Origin: Armigeres subalbatus
Taxonomy: Eukaryota; Arthropoda; Insecta; Diptera; Culicidae
Direction: 5' to 3'
Length of the DNA: 64,000 bases
NCBI RefSeq assembly: GCF_024139115.2
Contig: NC_085140.1
Coordinates: 100,266,988 to 100,330,987 of the forward strand
Below the pieces are notes generated by a model, which saw only the letters and a list, made by a program, of their open reading frames with translations, made no database searches and was not told the DNA's origin. The position numbers were made by a program, and so were the translations under genes. Positions 23,901 through 35,600 of the stretch are shown here, in pieces (position 1 is the stretch's first letter; each line of letters opens with the position of its first letter).

Positions 23901-24529
23901 GGGGCCGTCCAGAAACCACGTGGTCATATTTTTGAAGATTTTCAACCCCCCCCTCCCCCCATGTGGCTTATCGTGGTCATTTGGCAGACCCCCCTCCCCC
24001 CCCCTATGACCACGTGGTTTTTTCAAAAACAAAAAAAAATTAAAAAAAGTTATATAACTAAAACATATGGTTAACCCGATCAATTTTGAAGATGGACAAA
24101 AACAGGAATTTCAACTGATTCAAAATCAAACTAAACCCAGCATGGAAATTATAAATTTTCATGAATTCTAACATTTTGATGATGTTATCATGTTGTAATC
24201 TGTATCAGGTATTAGGATATCTAGAACTTGTACACCTTCGATGCATAAGGATACAAAAAATGTGGACTCGCGAATATGTTATAAAAATTTCTAGAAAAAA
24301 TTGTAATGGCTTAGAAACTTTCCAAATTATCCCTATATTTTTTTTATTTTTTGGCATTAAATGCTAGTTTTCATTTTATATCTACAGTCTTTAATATCTT
24401 TGGGTTCCTTTTGGTATTCTAGAATTTATTGTCATATTTTGGCATTTAACCCTTTCAGGACGATTTTTTTTACATGGATTTAACGTACATATTTAGGGTT
24501 TTCCACTCGATCTTGTCAAAACTTGTATA

Positions 24530-24737
24530 CAGTATCCCCTCGCTGATCTGGACCTCGCTAATTCAGAATTTTCCGGATTTAAAAGTATCAACACCCATTT
24601 AAACACGTTATGCTGTCAGTTTTCAAATTTGTGCTGTGATTTTGTTTTAATTCATTTGTATGGATTTGACAGTCGGATTAACGAGAGAAACCTCGATAGG
24701 CTGGTTATACATTTGTCGGATCAGCGGAGGTATACTG
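24530..24737. mobile_element. pogo/Tigger-like MITE, 208 bp, TA duplication
   Basis: The left end CAGTATCCCCTCGCTGATC pairs with the right end GATCAGCGGAGGTATACTG. TA occurs on both sides (24528-24529 and 24738-24739). CAGTAxxCCxxCGxTxATC ends and TA targets are characteristic of pogo-type Tc1/mariner elements. It has no coding capacity and sits inside the piggyBac-like element. Confidence 0.75.
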
Positions 24738-25251
24738 TAGTAAGAACTGAAAAGTCGTATTTTTTTTTTCGGGTGTCATAGGCCAAGCTGTTCTGAAGTA
24801 CATATCCTTGAAAGTATCAAAAACCATGCCAAGAAACAAATGAAAAATGATATTACGGAGTTTAGAAAAGACCCGATCAACCATGTTCTGAACGATGTAT
24901 CCGTACATCGCTAAGCATCCAAGCAGGTCCATTGAGCCGATGCGATTTCATTTATTACTTTCACAAGCTACAATAGACCTTCCTAGGACCTAGGAAGGTG
25001 GCATATGGAATGGCATATGAGCAAGTCGAACCACCTTCCTTTTGCCAGTGGAGATATATCAGCTTCCACACTGATATTCTTCCCTCCCTCTTCATACGGG
25101 AGCTTGGCAGAAGGAAGGTCGTGTGATATGTGCCATCACAAATATTTCCCTCCGCTCGCTTTCAAATCGACTTCTATAAAAACATTCTTCATGCCTGCCG
25201 TATCCTAACGGAACTATCAATTCTATACTTTCGCCTCTAATTCTATCATGA

Positions 25252-25335
25252 ACATGTACGTCCAAGTTTGGAAGATGATATTAGCATTTCCATATCATTG
25301 TAAATCGTTTAACTTCACGTAGAAGTAATACACAC
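25252..25335 (+). repeat. Dispersed repeat shared with 33947-34035
   Basis: CAAGTTTGGAAGATGATATT through CCATATCATTGT and AAGTAATACAC is found here and, with about 80 percent identity by eye, at 33947-34035. This copy lies within the piggyBac-like element, which suggests the second locus carries a fragment of the same family. Confidence 0.55.
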
Positions 25336-28300
25336 GAAATCATTAATTTAGAATAAATAATTACTAAATTTTCCACAAAATAAATATTTTTTTTTTACCA
25401 AAAATTAAAACCTTTCCACGAAAAAATCAATAAAGAGCATTAAAAAAGTGGAAATTTTCCATTAAAGAATTTAAAATAATATAAAAATTGAGCATTGTTC
25501 CATGTGATGTGGAAAATGTTATCAATTTGATTGCTTATTGGTATTTTCTCAATGTAAATTTTCTTATTTTTTTCATTGCTCTTTATTGATGTGAAAGAAA
25601 CCCAGCATTGTCCAGGTGTTGCAAATGTCACAATGAACTATTTGCAGCACCGCACTCTAGATCAATTTCCGTGCGTTTGTTTTGTTTTCCTCAACAGCTG
25701 ACCCAAAATTGTATTTTATTGACTTTTTACATTTCCCCGTTAAATTCGCCAACTTTTTGTATATACAAACCTTGCGGATCCCAAAACGAATCGATTAGGG
25801 AAAAATCTTGCATATCGGTCAACCCGATCGCGAGTTAAATCGTCAGGAAGGAAATCTCAACTCATTTGTATTATATAGAAGAAGATATTTTGTGGAAAAA
25901 AATATTTTTTGCGGAATAGAATTTTTTTTCTGGAAACATTTGTAATTGTTTATTGCTAATATTGATTTATTCATGAAAATTTTGTTATTTTTTTCGTGGA
26001 ACATTTTGATTTCTATATAGAAAATTCTTATTTTATAATTATTCATAATTTATAATAAAACATTTTATAATCATTTTTGCTTTTACAAGTGTTAATTTAT
26101 TATTGTTTTGTGGAAATTTTTCAACTGTTTACTGTTTTGCATAGAAATTCTATATTTATTCAATACTCATGCCCTAATAATTTTCCCAGGAACTTCTATT
26201 CCACATATCGAATATGCTTTAGTCAATGGTCCTTTCATAAGCGACTCATAGAGTAATGAATGTATTATAGATCAATTATTATTTTGGAGTTCGGATCATT
26301 CGATTTATACAATTAACCAACATATGAATGATGTATGATATAATATCCCAGTAGGTCCATTGGGTTGATATGACTTCAATTATTATTTATACAAGCTACT
26401 GTACACTTTTTAGCTTATACAAAACGTCCTGGAAGTCGTAATTTGAACTACTTAAACATTCAAGTCCGTGAACCCAGTGCTTCTAAGGCCCTATAAAAAA
26501 AGTTTGCGAACAAACCTCATTGTCATTCTGCAACTTGATGTTGACTAGATAATTTTGGGTACATTGTCTCTTGGATCTCATGTTGATGGAAATTAGGATC
26601 ATATGCTTATTGCATCGAATTGGGTATATACCGATGATGAAGACATTGCAAATGTCTTGATTGATCTGGATATCGTGGGCTGAACTTGAAATGAGAACGT
26701 TTTGGAGTACCTTGAGCATCTCGTATTCCTGAATATTAATCACTGGCTTAACGTTCAGGATGACCCATCTTATCTGAGTATTCAGAATGATGAAACAATG
26801 TGGTTTACGATTCAAACATTTCCACTTCATTTGCATGCTCTTAGAATCGAAATCTTCCCAAGGTCTCGGATATCTGAGTTTTCATGGTCAGTCAAATTTG
26901 AGCTCCCATATTTTTTCTGTAAAGCCAGTATCTAGATGAACAATTTTGCAGAAGAAAATTGTGGACTAGCTCTCTTTTGTGATTTTATAGACAATATAAA
27001 ACGCTGGGCATATATGACCCATCCGTCCTGAAAGGGTTAAGATTTGTTTTGGAATTGAATTTCAATTGTTATTATAACACTATTATTTAGCCTAGATTGT
27101 TTTAGGGATTGGAGTGTTTTTTTTTCTGGAACACTGCAGGAATATACTCTTTTATGAATTTAGAAAGCATTATTATTAATTAGAATTTCATGTTGATTTT
27201 TTAAATGTAAGCTTCTCTATGTCATAACCTTTTTCATACGCACTACTAGAATTTTGTGCATTTAGAACATTTAGGTGCATTATTAAATTTTTCGATCAAT
27301 TATCCTAATTGTTCAATATCATAAAAACTAGGCTTCTTAAGCCTAAATTATTGCCTACATTTGTTGTTGGATTAATTTTAAATTCCAAGATCTTCTGAAA
27401 TTTCAAGAATAATTATTCTGGAGTTGCAAGGGAAACCCTTCAGAATATTGACAAGACATTCTTCGGAGTCTCAACGGAAAAATCTTCAGAATTTCAACGA
27501 CTTTTTTTTCCGAAATTCTGTGGAAGAGTTCCGAAAAATGTTCGGTAGAAATTTTGATGCATACGATGAAAATTCCAATAAACATCAAATTCCGAAGAAT
27601 TTCCAGTATAAATTAGAAAAAAAATTCCAGCTGACTTTTGTTTACAGAATCTCTAAAATTTATTTTCAAAATCCTGGGCAACATTAATGAATCTACAAAG
27701 GAAATTCTTCTAAATTTCCAATGGATATTTTTTGACGTAGAATACGTCTTACGGGAAAAAAGTGGTCAGAAAGTATGAACTAATGACTCATTAAAAAAAA
27801 TAAAATAAACGCACTTAACTATTGAAAAATTGAATATCGTCAGGAACTGTTGAAAACTTGTTATACAAAGTTCATTGCCTACATTTCGTAAAAACATGAA
27901 CTCTCATTGTACATTTTGTAAAAACATGAACAATTTTCAAAATTGTAGTTGCAGTCCGCTGATGCAAAAGTGTCGGCGGCGTGATGTCAAAAACCATCTG
28001 CGGTGGTGGCGTGGTGCGGCGAAAATTTTTAAATATATTTTTACATTTTTCCTTTCCAATTTTTTTTGTGGAAATTAAGACTGAATCGCTTGTTTTTTCG
28101 TTATTTTTTTTATGGAAATAGGATCAAAGGCTAAGATGGTCAAATAACGCAGATATGAATCGACGTTGCGACCGACGCTTCGTTACCGGTTTTTTCCGAT
28201 GCACACCTATGTCTTTTTAACGCTGAGTTGAAAAGACGCTACGTGGGCATCATCTCGCTTTGCGTTCAATGATTAAATCGAGCCGGTGTCAAGCGCGGTG

Positions 28301-28614
28301 TCATCATCATCAATAGACATAGCCCGCTGTCATCATTGAAGCGCAGTATGAAAAAAAAAATATAGCTCGGGACACCCTGGCTACGATCTGGCGATGGGCT
28401 AAACAATAGGATGGCAATAGCCTGGATTAAATCATTAAATTTTAATGCTTTATATTTTTTAAACCGCTGTTGTTATTCCCCAAAAATTTTTCGTCTAAAA
28501 AAAAACCACGTGGTTCGAGAGCAACACCCCCCCTCCACCCATGTGGCTTATCGTGGTCATTTTCCAACCCCCCCCCTCCCCCCATATATGACCACGTGGT
28601 TTCTGGACGGCCCC

Positions 28615-28680
28615 AATATCCGGAGCCGGAAGACGTATGTCCTGTGCGCGTTCATTGCCCTGCCGCCACTGCTGTCGCAA
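28615..28680 (-). pseudogene. RTE subfamily A relic, 5' segment of the split minus copy
   Basis: On the minus strand this reads GCGCACAGGACATACGTCTT then CCGGCTCCGGATATT. It matches 2278-2325 of the copy at 2.0-3.8 kb, just upstream of the middle segment at 23.9 kb. It ends at about 28680, the apparent 5' truncation point of this RTE insertion against the long-TIR transposon sequence. Confidence 0.7.
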
Positions 28681-29177
28681 TTTTCTGGCATCGTTTTATC
28701 TTCGAGCTAACACGCTAAACAAATTAACTCAAAATTTACATAAATTGAAGAACTCAAAATTTGGTCCAGTTTGGTTTATGCTTTATGCTTTAGTTTAGAG
28801 TTCAATTTTCGAAGCGTGAATGTAAATACACGAAATAAATTAAGTACTTCTTCCATTTATTTTGTTAGCCTCAAATAAAAATATACAGCCATCCAGTTCC
28901 AACATTATTGATATGATCCCTCAAAATTACCTTATATTTGGTAGGATCGTTCCTTATAGAACAATATTGGACCCATTTTATTATTTCCCCTTTATGGTGA
29001 CCAATTTCACTATAGGGTATTCAGAAAAATCGATCATTTCAGGAATTTTAATTTTTCATAAAATTGTAACTCCCAAATCATTAGGCCTATTTGTTGTATT
29101 ACCAAATCAAATGAAAGCTCTTTATTTCTACAGGTATACCTCGATATAACGTAACTAATTTTTCACTCTTCAAATCG

Positions 29178-31808
29178 TTGTATCTTCAAAACCACTGGTC
29201 CTGCAAGAAAAAATGTGCTTTTTGCTCTTGTGAAGTGATATTTGATCGTGCAAGTGGAATACATAAAATGGATTCAAAATCTAAGGAAGAATTAAGTATG
29301 GAACTTGTTGTCCCAATTGAAAGTTTTAAAGGTGTAAAGTTGCCTTCAAACGGTGATGTGCTTGGTCGGATGCGTTTTATAATGAAAAATCAACACTTGA
29401 GTATAAAACCAGCTGCTAAAACTGTAGTAACTGAACTTCACATTTTTTGGGAGAAATATAGAATTCCTCTAATGCAACACTACAATGCTGTTGTTAAGCT
29501 CCTAAAATTATTTAACAAAATGCGAGCAATTATCAAAAAATCTTCTCTCGCGGGAGATAAACAGAAAGAGCAAGAGTCTAGTTTCTTTAATAATTTGGAT
29601 CGATTGTTTGACATTGCTCGGCGAAATGCATTAAATTTGATTAAAAACGATAAGGATTAACAGTTCCTTATTCTGCAAAGGGAAGTTGGAAGGCCTGGAT
29701 CTGTCTTTACGAGAGTTAAAAAAGGCAAAATCGAAGAAGAACCAACAACGGAACCAGAGCCTTCCTTGGAATCTCAATCAGCTACCAGCGTTTTACCTAT
29801 TGATGGAGGAGGTAAGAATATAATCAAATAAGATGGTAACTTCTACTATATGTCAATATTTTTATGTCTTGCTTCCAGATGAGCGAAGTGAATCAAAAAT
29901 AATGACTCCTATACTAGCTGCCACCCTAGACCGTATTGGACTAAGCGACCGAAATGCAATGTATGTTATTTCTGCGGTTTTAACAAGTGCTGGACTAAAC
30001 TTAGGTAAGTTCTCCTTAACTCCTCCTTTCTCCTTGAGTTTAATTTTATTCTATTGATAGTTTTTTGTAACTAAAACAAAATCTTTATCAACTTTATCTA
30101 TTTTTCAGGCGATTTTACCGTTAGCAGACAAACAATCTCAAGGGCCCGTGCAGAATATCGCAAAGAGATTGCTCAAAATATCCAAAGCAATTTTGATCTA
30201 AATGGACCACTTGTTGTACATTGGGATGAAAAGCTGCTTCAAGATCTCACAGGTAATATATTTGAGTATTTTTTATAGCATTGAAATGTGTTATTCTGTG
30301 TTAGGATTTTTGGATATCTTCTAACTAAGCATGATTTGAAGTAATCGATAGGTTTTTTTGTTATTTGAAATTTCTTTCCTACAATTTTAGATTACATTTG
30401 GTAATATTTGTTTTTTTTAAGAAGCTATTTGTAACATATTTTTAACTTTTTTTTTAAAAGAATGTATCTGATTTTTTTTCTTTTCAGGTACTGACAAAGT
30501 AGAAAGATTGCCAGTTTTGGTATCTTTTGGAGCAAATGTTCAGCTGCTTGGAGTCCCAAAATTGTCTTCTGGAACTGGTGAAAGACAGGCAAACGAAGTT
30601 TACAAATTGATGAATGCATGGGAACTAAGCGATCGCATCTGTGCAATGGGATTTGATACAACAGCAGCAAATACAGGAATCAAAAAAGGCGCTGGTACCC
30701 TAATCGAGAAGCGGATTGGCAGAGATCTTTTATGGCTGACGTGTAGGCATCATATTGCCGAAGTTTTGATGACAGTAGCTTGGGAAAACTATTTCCTTCA
30801 AAAGGCCCTTCTTCAAGTATTTTTATAAAATTTAAATCGGCATGGCCTACTATGGATCAATCCTTTGATGAAAATATGGTAGACGAAAACATTATTGAGA
30901 TCCTTGGTGATGAAACACAAAATTTGATTGAATTTTTGAAAAACCAACTCAATATTCAACAGCAACGACAAGACTATAAAGAGTTGCTAAATTTATCTTT
31001 AGCATTTCTTGGTTTGAGAAGAATTAAATTTTCGCCACTAGGAGCACATAGCAATGCCAGATGGATGGCGAAAGCAATATATTGTCTTAAAATATGGCTG
31101 TTCAAAGGCCAATTTGACATGACCGATGATGAAAGGCGAAAAATTCCAGTAATGTGTGCTTTTATTTTACGAGTTTACATTTGGTCTTGGAAAGCTCCTT
31201 TACCCTCATCAGCAGCACGAAATGATCTAAACCTGGCAAAAAAATTGATAACTTTACGAGATGCTTTCCCTGATCAATCAAGAAATGTGTATATGGCTGC
31301 GGCTTCAAGATTTGCAAATCATCTATGGTACTTGAGTGAAGAACTAGTCGCTCTGGCTTTTTTTCGACCCAGAAATATCTACTGATGAGAGAAAAGAAAT
31401 GGCACACAATTTAAAATCTTGTAAGGGTGATGAAGTAAGAAAAATAAAATTGAAAGTATCTACGATCGATAAGTTGACTTCTTGTACGCTTTCGGATTTT
31501 GTTTCTCAAAATACGATGATTTTTTTGAAATTTCTGGAATATCTGCAAATTTTCTCAAAGAAGATCCTAGTATATGGGATGAATTGGAAGAATTTTTTGA
31601 AAGTAGAAATAAAATTAATTCATTTTTAGTAGTGAATGACTGTGCTGAAAGAGGAGTTAAACTAGTTCAAGATTTTTGTGGAAAACTGACAAAAAATGAA
31701 GAACAGCTTCAATATCTTCTCAAAGTTGTTCAACAGCATAGGCAAAATTTTCCAGGTTGCACTCGCTCTGTTGTAAAGGAAGGCCTAGCAGTTGAAATAA
31801 ATAATTAA
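29178..31808 (+). pseudogene. Decayed DDE/RNase H-like transposase gene with introns
   Basis: Predicted role: catalysing excision and insertion of its own element in the nucleus. Exon 1 carries CAFCSCEVIFD (possible zinc-binding Cys pair) and LPSNGDVLGRMRF, then a stop at 29658-29660 before FLILQREVGRPGS. Introns with GT...AG borders lie at 29812-29878, 30005-30108 and 30253-30487. Core motifs run in RNase H order: HWDEKLLQDLTG (first acidic residue), GFDTTAANTG (second), CRHHIAEVL (C-x-x-H), GAHSNARWMAKAIYCLKIW in a long helical insert, and YLSEELVALAFF (candidate final Glu). VNDCAERGVKLVQDF follows near the C-terminus. Frames shift near 30795, in the T run near 31362, and near 31515. I recognise the protein as one repeatedly found as uncharacterised in aphids, cnidarians and other invertebrates. 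Its superfamily (perhaps Sola-type) is my guess, not established here. Confidence 0.7.
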
Positions 31809-31922
31809 TATAGGTATAAGTGTTGTTTGTTGATAACTTTGTAGTTTTATACAGTTAATAAATTATGCTATAAACATTAAAACTGTTGTTTGAAAAATAT
31901 ATAACTTATATAATATCCTAGG

Positions 31923-31961
31923 TCTCTCTGTCCTTCTGTCCTTCTGTCCCTCTGTCTGTAA
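31923..31961 (+). repeat. Short CTGTCCTT tandem repeat
   Basis: TCTCTGTCCTTCTGTCCTTC followed by CTGTCCCTCTGTCTG is a pyrimidine-rich octamer run of four to five degenerate units. It lies between the transposase relic and the right TIR. Confidence 0.6.
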
Positions 31962-32084
31962 CGATTATATCATATCGTTCTAAAATTGATGCAACGGGCA
32001 TCACGATGTCCGAAAACAACTCGTTACAAATATTTCATGAATTTTGTCTCCCCTTAAAAACTTCAGCTCGTTGGCTTCAGTGAT

Positions 32085-32621
32085 AAGTCACCCCCTCCCT
32101 CTCTAGCTACACTACTGTACAGAGCACGGAAAGTATTTACCAATCGGATAAAAATTCGCGAGATTGCGTGATAATCATGCATTTAATTTCGCACGGCACC
32201 GAATACGCCTGCATCGCCGCCGCAATGGTCGGTGGTACGTTGCTCTCATTTTAAACACCCCTGGGGGACACGCTCGACACCCTCGACTTTAGATGCTTAT
32301 AACTTGGCCAATTTCAAAGGGATTTACATCCGGTCTTCACCAGTCGCTTCCTTATATAAAAAAGTTCTACGTTTTGTCCACAACAGGAATCCGTCGACTA
32401 CAGTGCCACCTAGAAGCAAAAAACTAAAACGGTTGCGTTTCCCCATACATTTGGATCGCTTTTCCCATACAAACTTTGGACCATTTGCGCACGCCAACCA
32501 CTGGACCGAATGAGCTGAAATTTTCTGGGGAGCTTCTGGGACCCCCAAACTGTCATTTAAGAGTGCAAGGTTTGAAATTCCAGACTTTTCACTTTTTCCA
32601 TATAAGCTTGGGCCACTCTAC
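32085..32621 (-). repeat. Right terminal inverted repeat (about 535 bp) of the long-TIR transposon
   Basis: Inverted partner of 11943-12464, running from CACCCCCTCCCTCTCTAGC to the terminus GGGCCACTCTA. The terminal block read inward (TAGAGTGGCCCAAGCTTATA, TGG) closely matches the start of the MITE at 60167 (TTAGACTGGCCCAGCTTAATA). A 93-codon open frame at 32232-32513 is a by-product of this repeat. Confidence 0.7.
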
Positions 32622-35600
32622 TGGACATGTGGTAGTTGTGGGGCAACAATGGCACGATTTCTGAAATCAAATGAAACTAGTTGACTGCAAAAAAAAACTT
32701 TTCGCAACAGCTAAGTATGATAATTAATCAATAGATAATAATCAGAGACAACTTTCTTTTTCGATAATCTATTCGAGCTATTAGGGATTCATTGATTTCC
32801 AAATGGCACTCACACGTTATAGCATACTCCAAGTTGAATCGAATCCGTCTCATTTTAATTAAAAATAGGATAACATCTGAGGCTTCAGAGCGGACTTTTT
32901 CAAAATTAGAATGATATTCTGCCTCCTAAGCTTCAGACTACATATGTATTAAAGGCAAAGCCGTATTAGACAAAGTTATAGGACCATTTAAGAGCTATAA
33001 GTTCGTTACACCCCATAATTTGATAGCGAGCTTCTGGAAAAAGAATTCCGGAAATTAGACAAATAAAAGCCAATTGCATTTTACAACACTGCTTGTGCCT
33101 GAGCACATTACACAGATTGATTTTTTAAATTTTTTATCGGCGTGTTTTTTTTAAATTCTACAGATTAAGTTCAACACCATTACACAAATTGAGACTTCAT
33201 GGGAAATCACAGTCGGTTGCAAATCGGACGACCCACTGTTCGCGATATATGGGTGGTCAATAGACGATACAATCTCTTCGACTGGGTACTTGTATGTACA
33301 TGCGGAACACATTCTATGAACAAAACATGGATCTAAATCTGTATTAAACGCTTGAATGAAGTTTTGACCGTCTTTTTTCAGAGTTGTTCCATTGTGTGGT
33401 GGCGGCTTTCCACATTGGTTCCAGCAATAGCTCGGAAACGCCAACTGTTCTTATCAAACTATATTCAAATTCATGCAATTACAGACTTCGAAACCCTTTA
33501 ATTGGCTGTGAAATAGCCATCAAGTATTTGGGCTGAATTTAAAAGTCAGCTCTGCTAATACGTACAAGCATATTCACCATTTTCATCATTTAATAAAATA
33601 ATGTGTCTTAATATGAATCGTCATGTACTATATTTTTAGCGAAATTTAAATCTGTTAACTTTGACATCAGAACATTATTTTACAAACGATAAAGCTTGAA
33701 GTTTGACTAGGTTATTAGTTATGCAAGAATCCATTTATTTATGAACCATGAAATTATATCTGCTTTACCATTCAAAACATTCTAGGGCGTGAAAAGCAAT
33801 AGTGTTGAAGTTTTGCATTAAAACGTGTTTCTACGTGATAAGGCCATTATATTTTTGTTTGTCGCAGTTCTGTTTGTGGAGTCGCGGATCTCATTTTTTG
33901 AGTCGTGAATTTCGCGAATTGAAATTTGGTCAATTTATAACAGCCATGCATGTACGTCTAAGTTTGGAAGATGATATTAGGATTACCATATCATTGTGAA
34001 AAAAGCACTTAACTTCTCGCAAAAGTAATACACTCATCTTATTATATATAATTTTTTAAATGTTTTATACAAAAAAAAAACTTTCGCATCCCTAAGCTTT
34101 CCCTAACCGCATGAAAAGCCTCGTTTGAAGTAAATTTTATTTGCCCAGCAATTAATTCTTCCTCCTTTATCTTTAAAGTAAATTTAAACTACGTTCACCC
34201 TACCAATTGCGGTCTGACTTGACGGTCCTTCCCATTATTGGAAGGCACCACTCGTTTCCATTCAACCCTCCAAGCATTCTCATCGCCGGAAGGTACTGAA
34301 CAAAGCGAGGGAAACTGCGCAGGAGAAACACAAACCCGTGTCGCACCACCAAGAAGCATAGTGTGAGAAAGGAACCTGCTGTTCGGGTCTGGAATAGGCT
34401 AATTGAAATATAGGAGCGATGGCTGACTCAATGATGATGGGAATGATGACGTCGTCGTCGACGACGACTCGTCAAGAGCAAATTGTTTTCCTTGGGATTA
34501 TGAGGTTCAACTTTTGGCTGCGATGTTAGAATATCGAGGCCTGAATTTGGGGTTGGGTCGTTTACGTTCATGGTTCCTTTGGACGTTATGTGAGTGACAT
34601 GCTTCCTCGGAAATCGAACCATAAAAATCAATATAACGGGTTACGGCGAATCCGGCCAGAATAAATAACCGATGCGACAAGACAAGTGGCTGCTCTCTTG
34701 GGACATATGCCGCTGAAAAGGCGCAATTTATGAATTCATAAATAAATAAATCGAATGGGCACGTTTCGAGAAGATGACACATTTCGAGCAGGAAGGGAGC
34801 TACTGGTAGACGAAAAAAGTTGAGCCAGAGATTCGATCTGATTGACGAACGTCTGACTTCTAAAGGGATGTAATTTGGTGTATGATGGAATTTAAAAGAG
34901 AAAATGGTCTTACCTTGATAGGCCTTTTACTCCATGTGTTATTCAAAAGAATCTGATTTCTTTGCGATTTAAAGATTGGCAACACCACGCCGAGTCAGAT
35001 TGGAACGTCTGATCCCGATGTTTTAACAGTCAATATTGACGATCTTAATCGAATGCCAACAGTGTGCATTTTCTTAACACAATAATCACCGAAGCGAGCT
35101 TCTATCTATATTCCTCATTCCTCTGATTCTTTGCACCTGGTGACTGCTGTAGATACATGTGGAACGGAATACGATGATGCCACCACCTACCTGCATGGAA
35201 TATGATGAATGTTTGTTGAGAACACAAATCACTGACTGTGAACTGAGGCGACTAACCCAAGTTTCTCCGGGGACTTGATGTGTTCCAGTTACGTTGTGTC
35301 CAAGCTACTCTCTTCCGATATTCCTATGCAAAGTTATGCCAGATTGGGGCACCTATCGGAAGAAAAACTCCGAATCAACGTTCGGCACCGGAAGCTGATG
35401 GCTTGCAAAAACATTTTGGACCTGCTTTCCGGGAAAATTAATTTCGAAATTAATCGATTTCACGCACTGCAAAAGTGCTGAACCTTGCCAGCCCGGAAGC
35501 TACGTCAAACACCTGTCTCAATAGAAGGCACATGATAGATCACGCGCGAGTTCCTGCGTTAAAACCCGGTGAGAAAGGTCAGCCGGCTGGCACGGGCGAA

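Larger units (their letters stand above)
24450..27036. mobile_element. piggyBac-like element, 2.6 kb, TTAA duplication
   Basis: The ends are CCCTTTCAGGACG and its exact inverted copy. TTAA flanks them at 24446-24449 and 27037-27040. CCCTTT/CCCTNN ends at TTAA are diagnostic of piggyBac-type transposons. The interior has no piggyBac transposase: the open frames at 26483-26836 (minus) and 26702-26935 (plus) overlap each other and lack any recognised motif. Degenerate internal repeats exist (CAGGTCCATTGAGCCGATG near 24925 and CAGTAGGTCCATTGGGTTGA near 26350). It is nested in the 4.7-kb element. Confidence 0.75.
23901..28614. mobile_element. 4.7-kb DNA element with GGGGCCGTCC ends and 4-bp TSD
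   Basis: The left end is GGGGCCGTCCAGAAACCACG and the right end its exact reverse complement. AATA flanks both (23897-23900, 28615-28618). The host RTE sequence reads continuously across the site once the insert and one AATA are removed, aligned base for base in length with 2310-2330 of the uninterrupted copy. Each end is about 115-130 bp and contains its own inverted ACCACGTGGT copies plus two runs of C (CCCCCCCCTCCCCCC). The interior is AT-rich with no recognised transposase, so it is non-autonomous or fully decayed. It hosts a nested piggyBac-like element. Superfamily unassigned: 4-bp duplications occur in several groups. Confidence 0.8.
28681..32621 (+). mobile_element. Right portion of a long-TIR DNA transposon carrying a transposase gene
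   Basis: Its left part (28681-28951) matches 12541-13246. Its right part (32085-32621) is the inverted partner of 11943-12464. Between lies an intron-containing transposase relic in plus orientation. The left TIR is missing because RTE and other insertions border it at 28680. Combining the two partial copies suggests an intact element of about 4.5 kb with about 520-bp TIRs beginning TTAGACTGGCCCA. The target duplication cannot be read, because no copy here has both ends. Confidence 0.65.

Noticed and set aside
26483..26836. piggyBac transposase remnant
   Set aside because: The frame has no piggyBac motifs, overlaps another frame on the opposite strand and is AT-driven.
32232..32513. 93-codon open frame as a gene
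   Set aside because: It lies entirely in the transposon TIR, and the inverted TIR copy at 12.0-12.4 kb carries related frames on the other strand.
11943..32621. A single 20-kb transposon bounded by the two long TIRs
   Set aside because: The internal segment after the left TIR is duplicated at 28681, so two separate partial copies explain the data better than one giant element.
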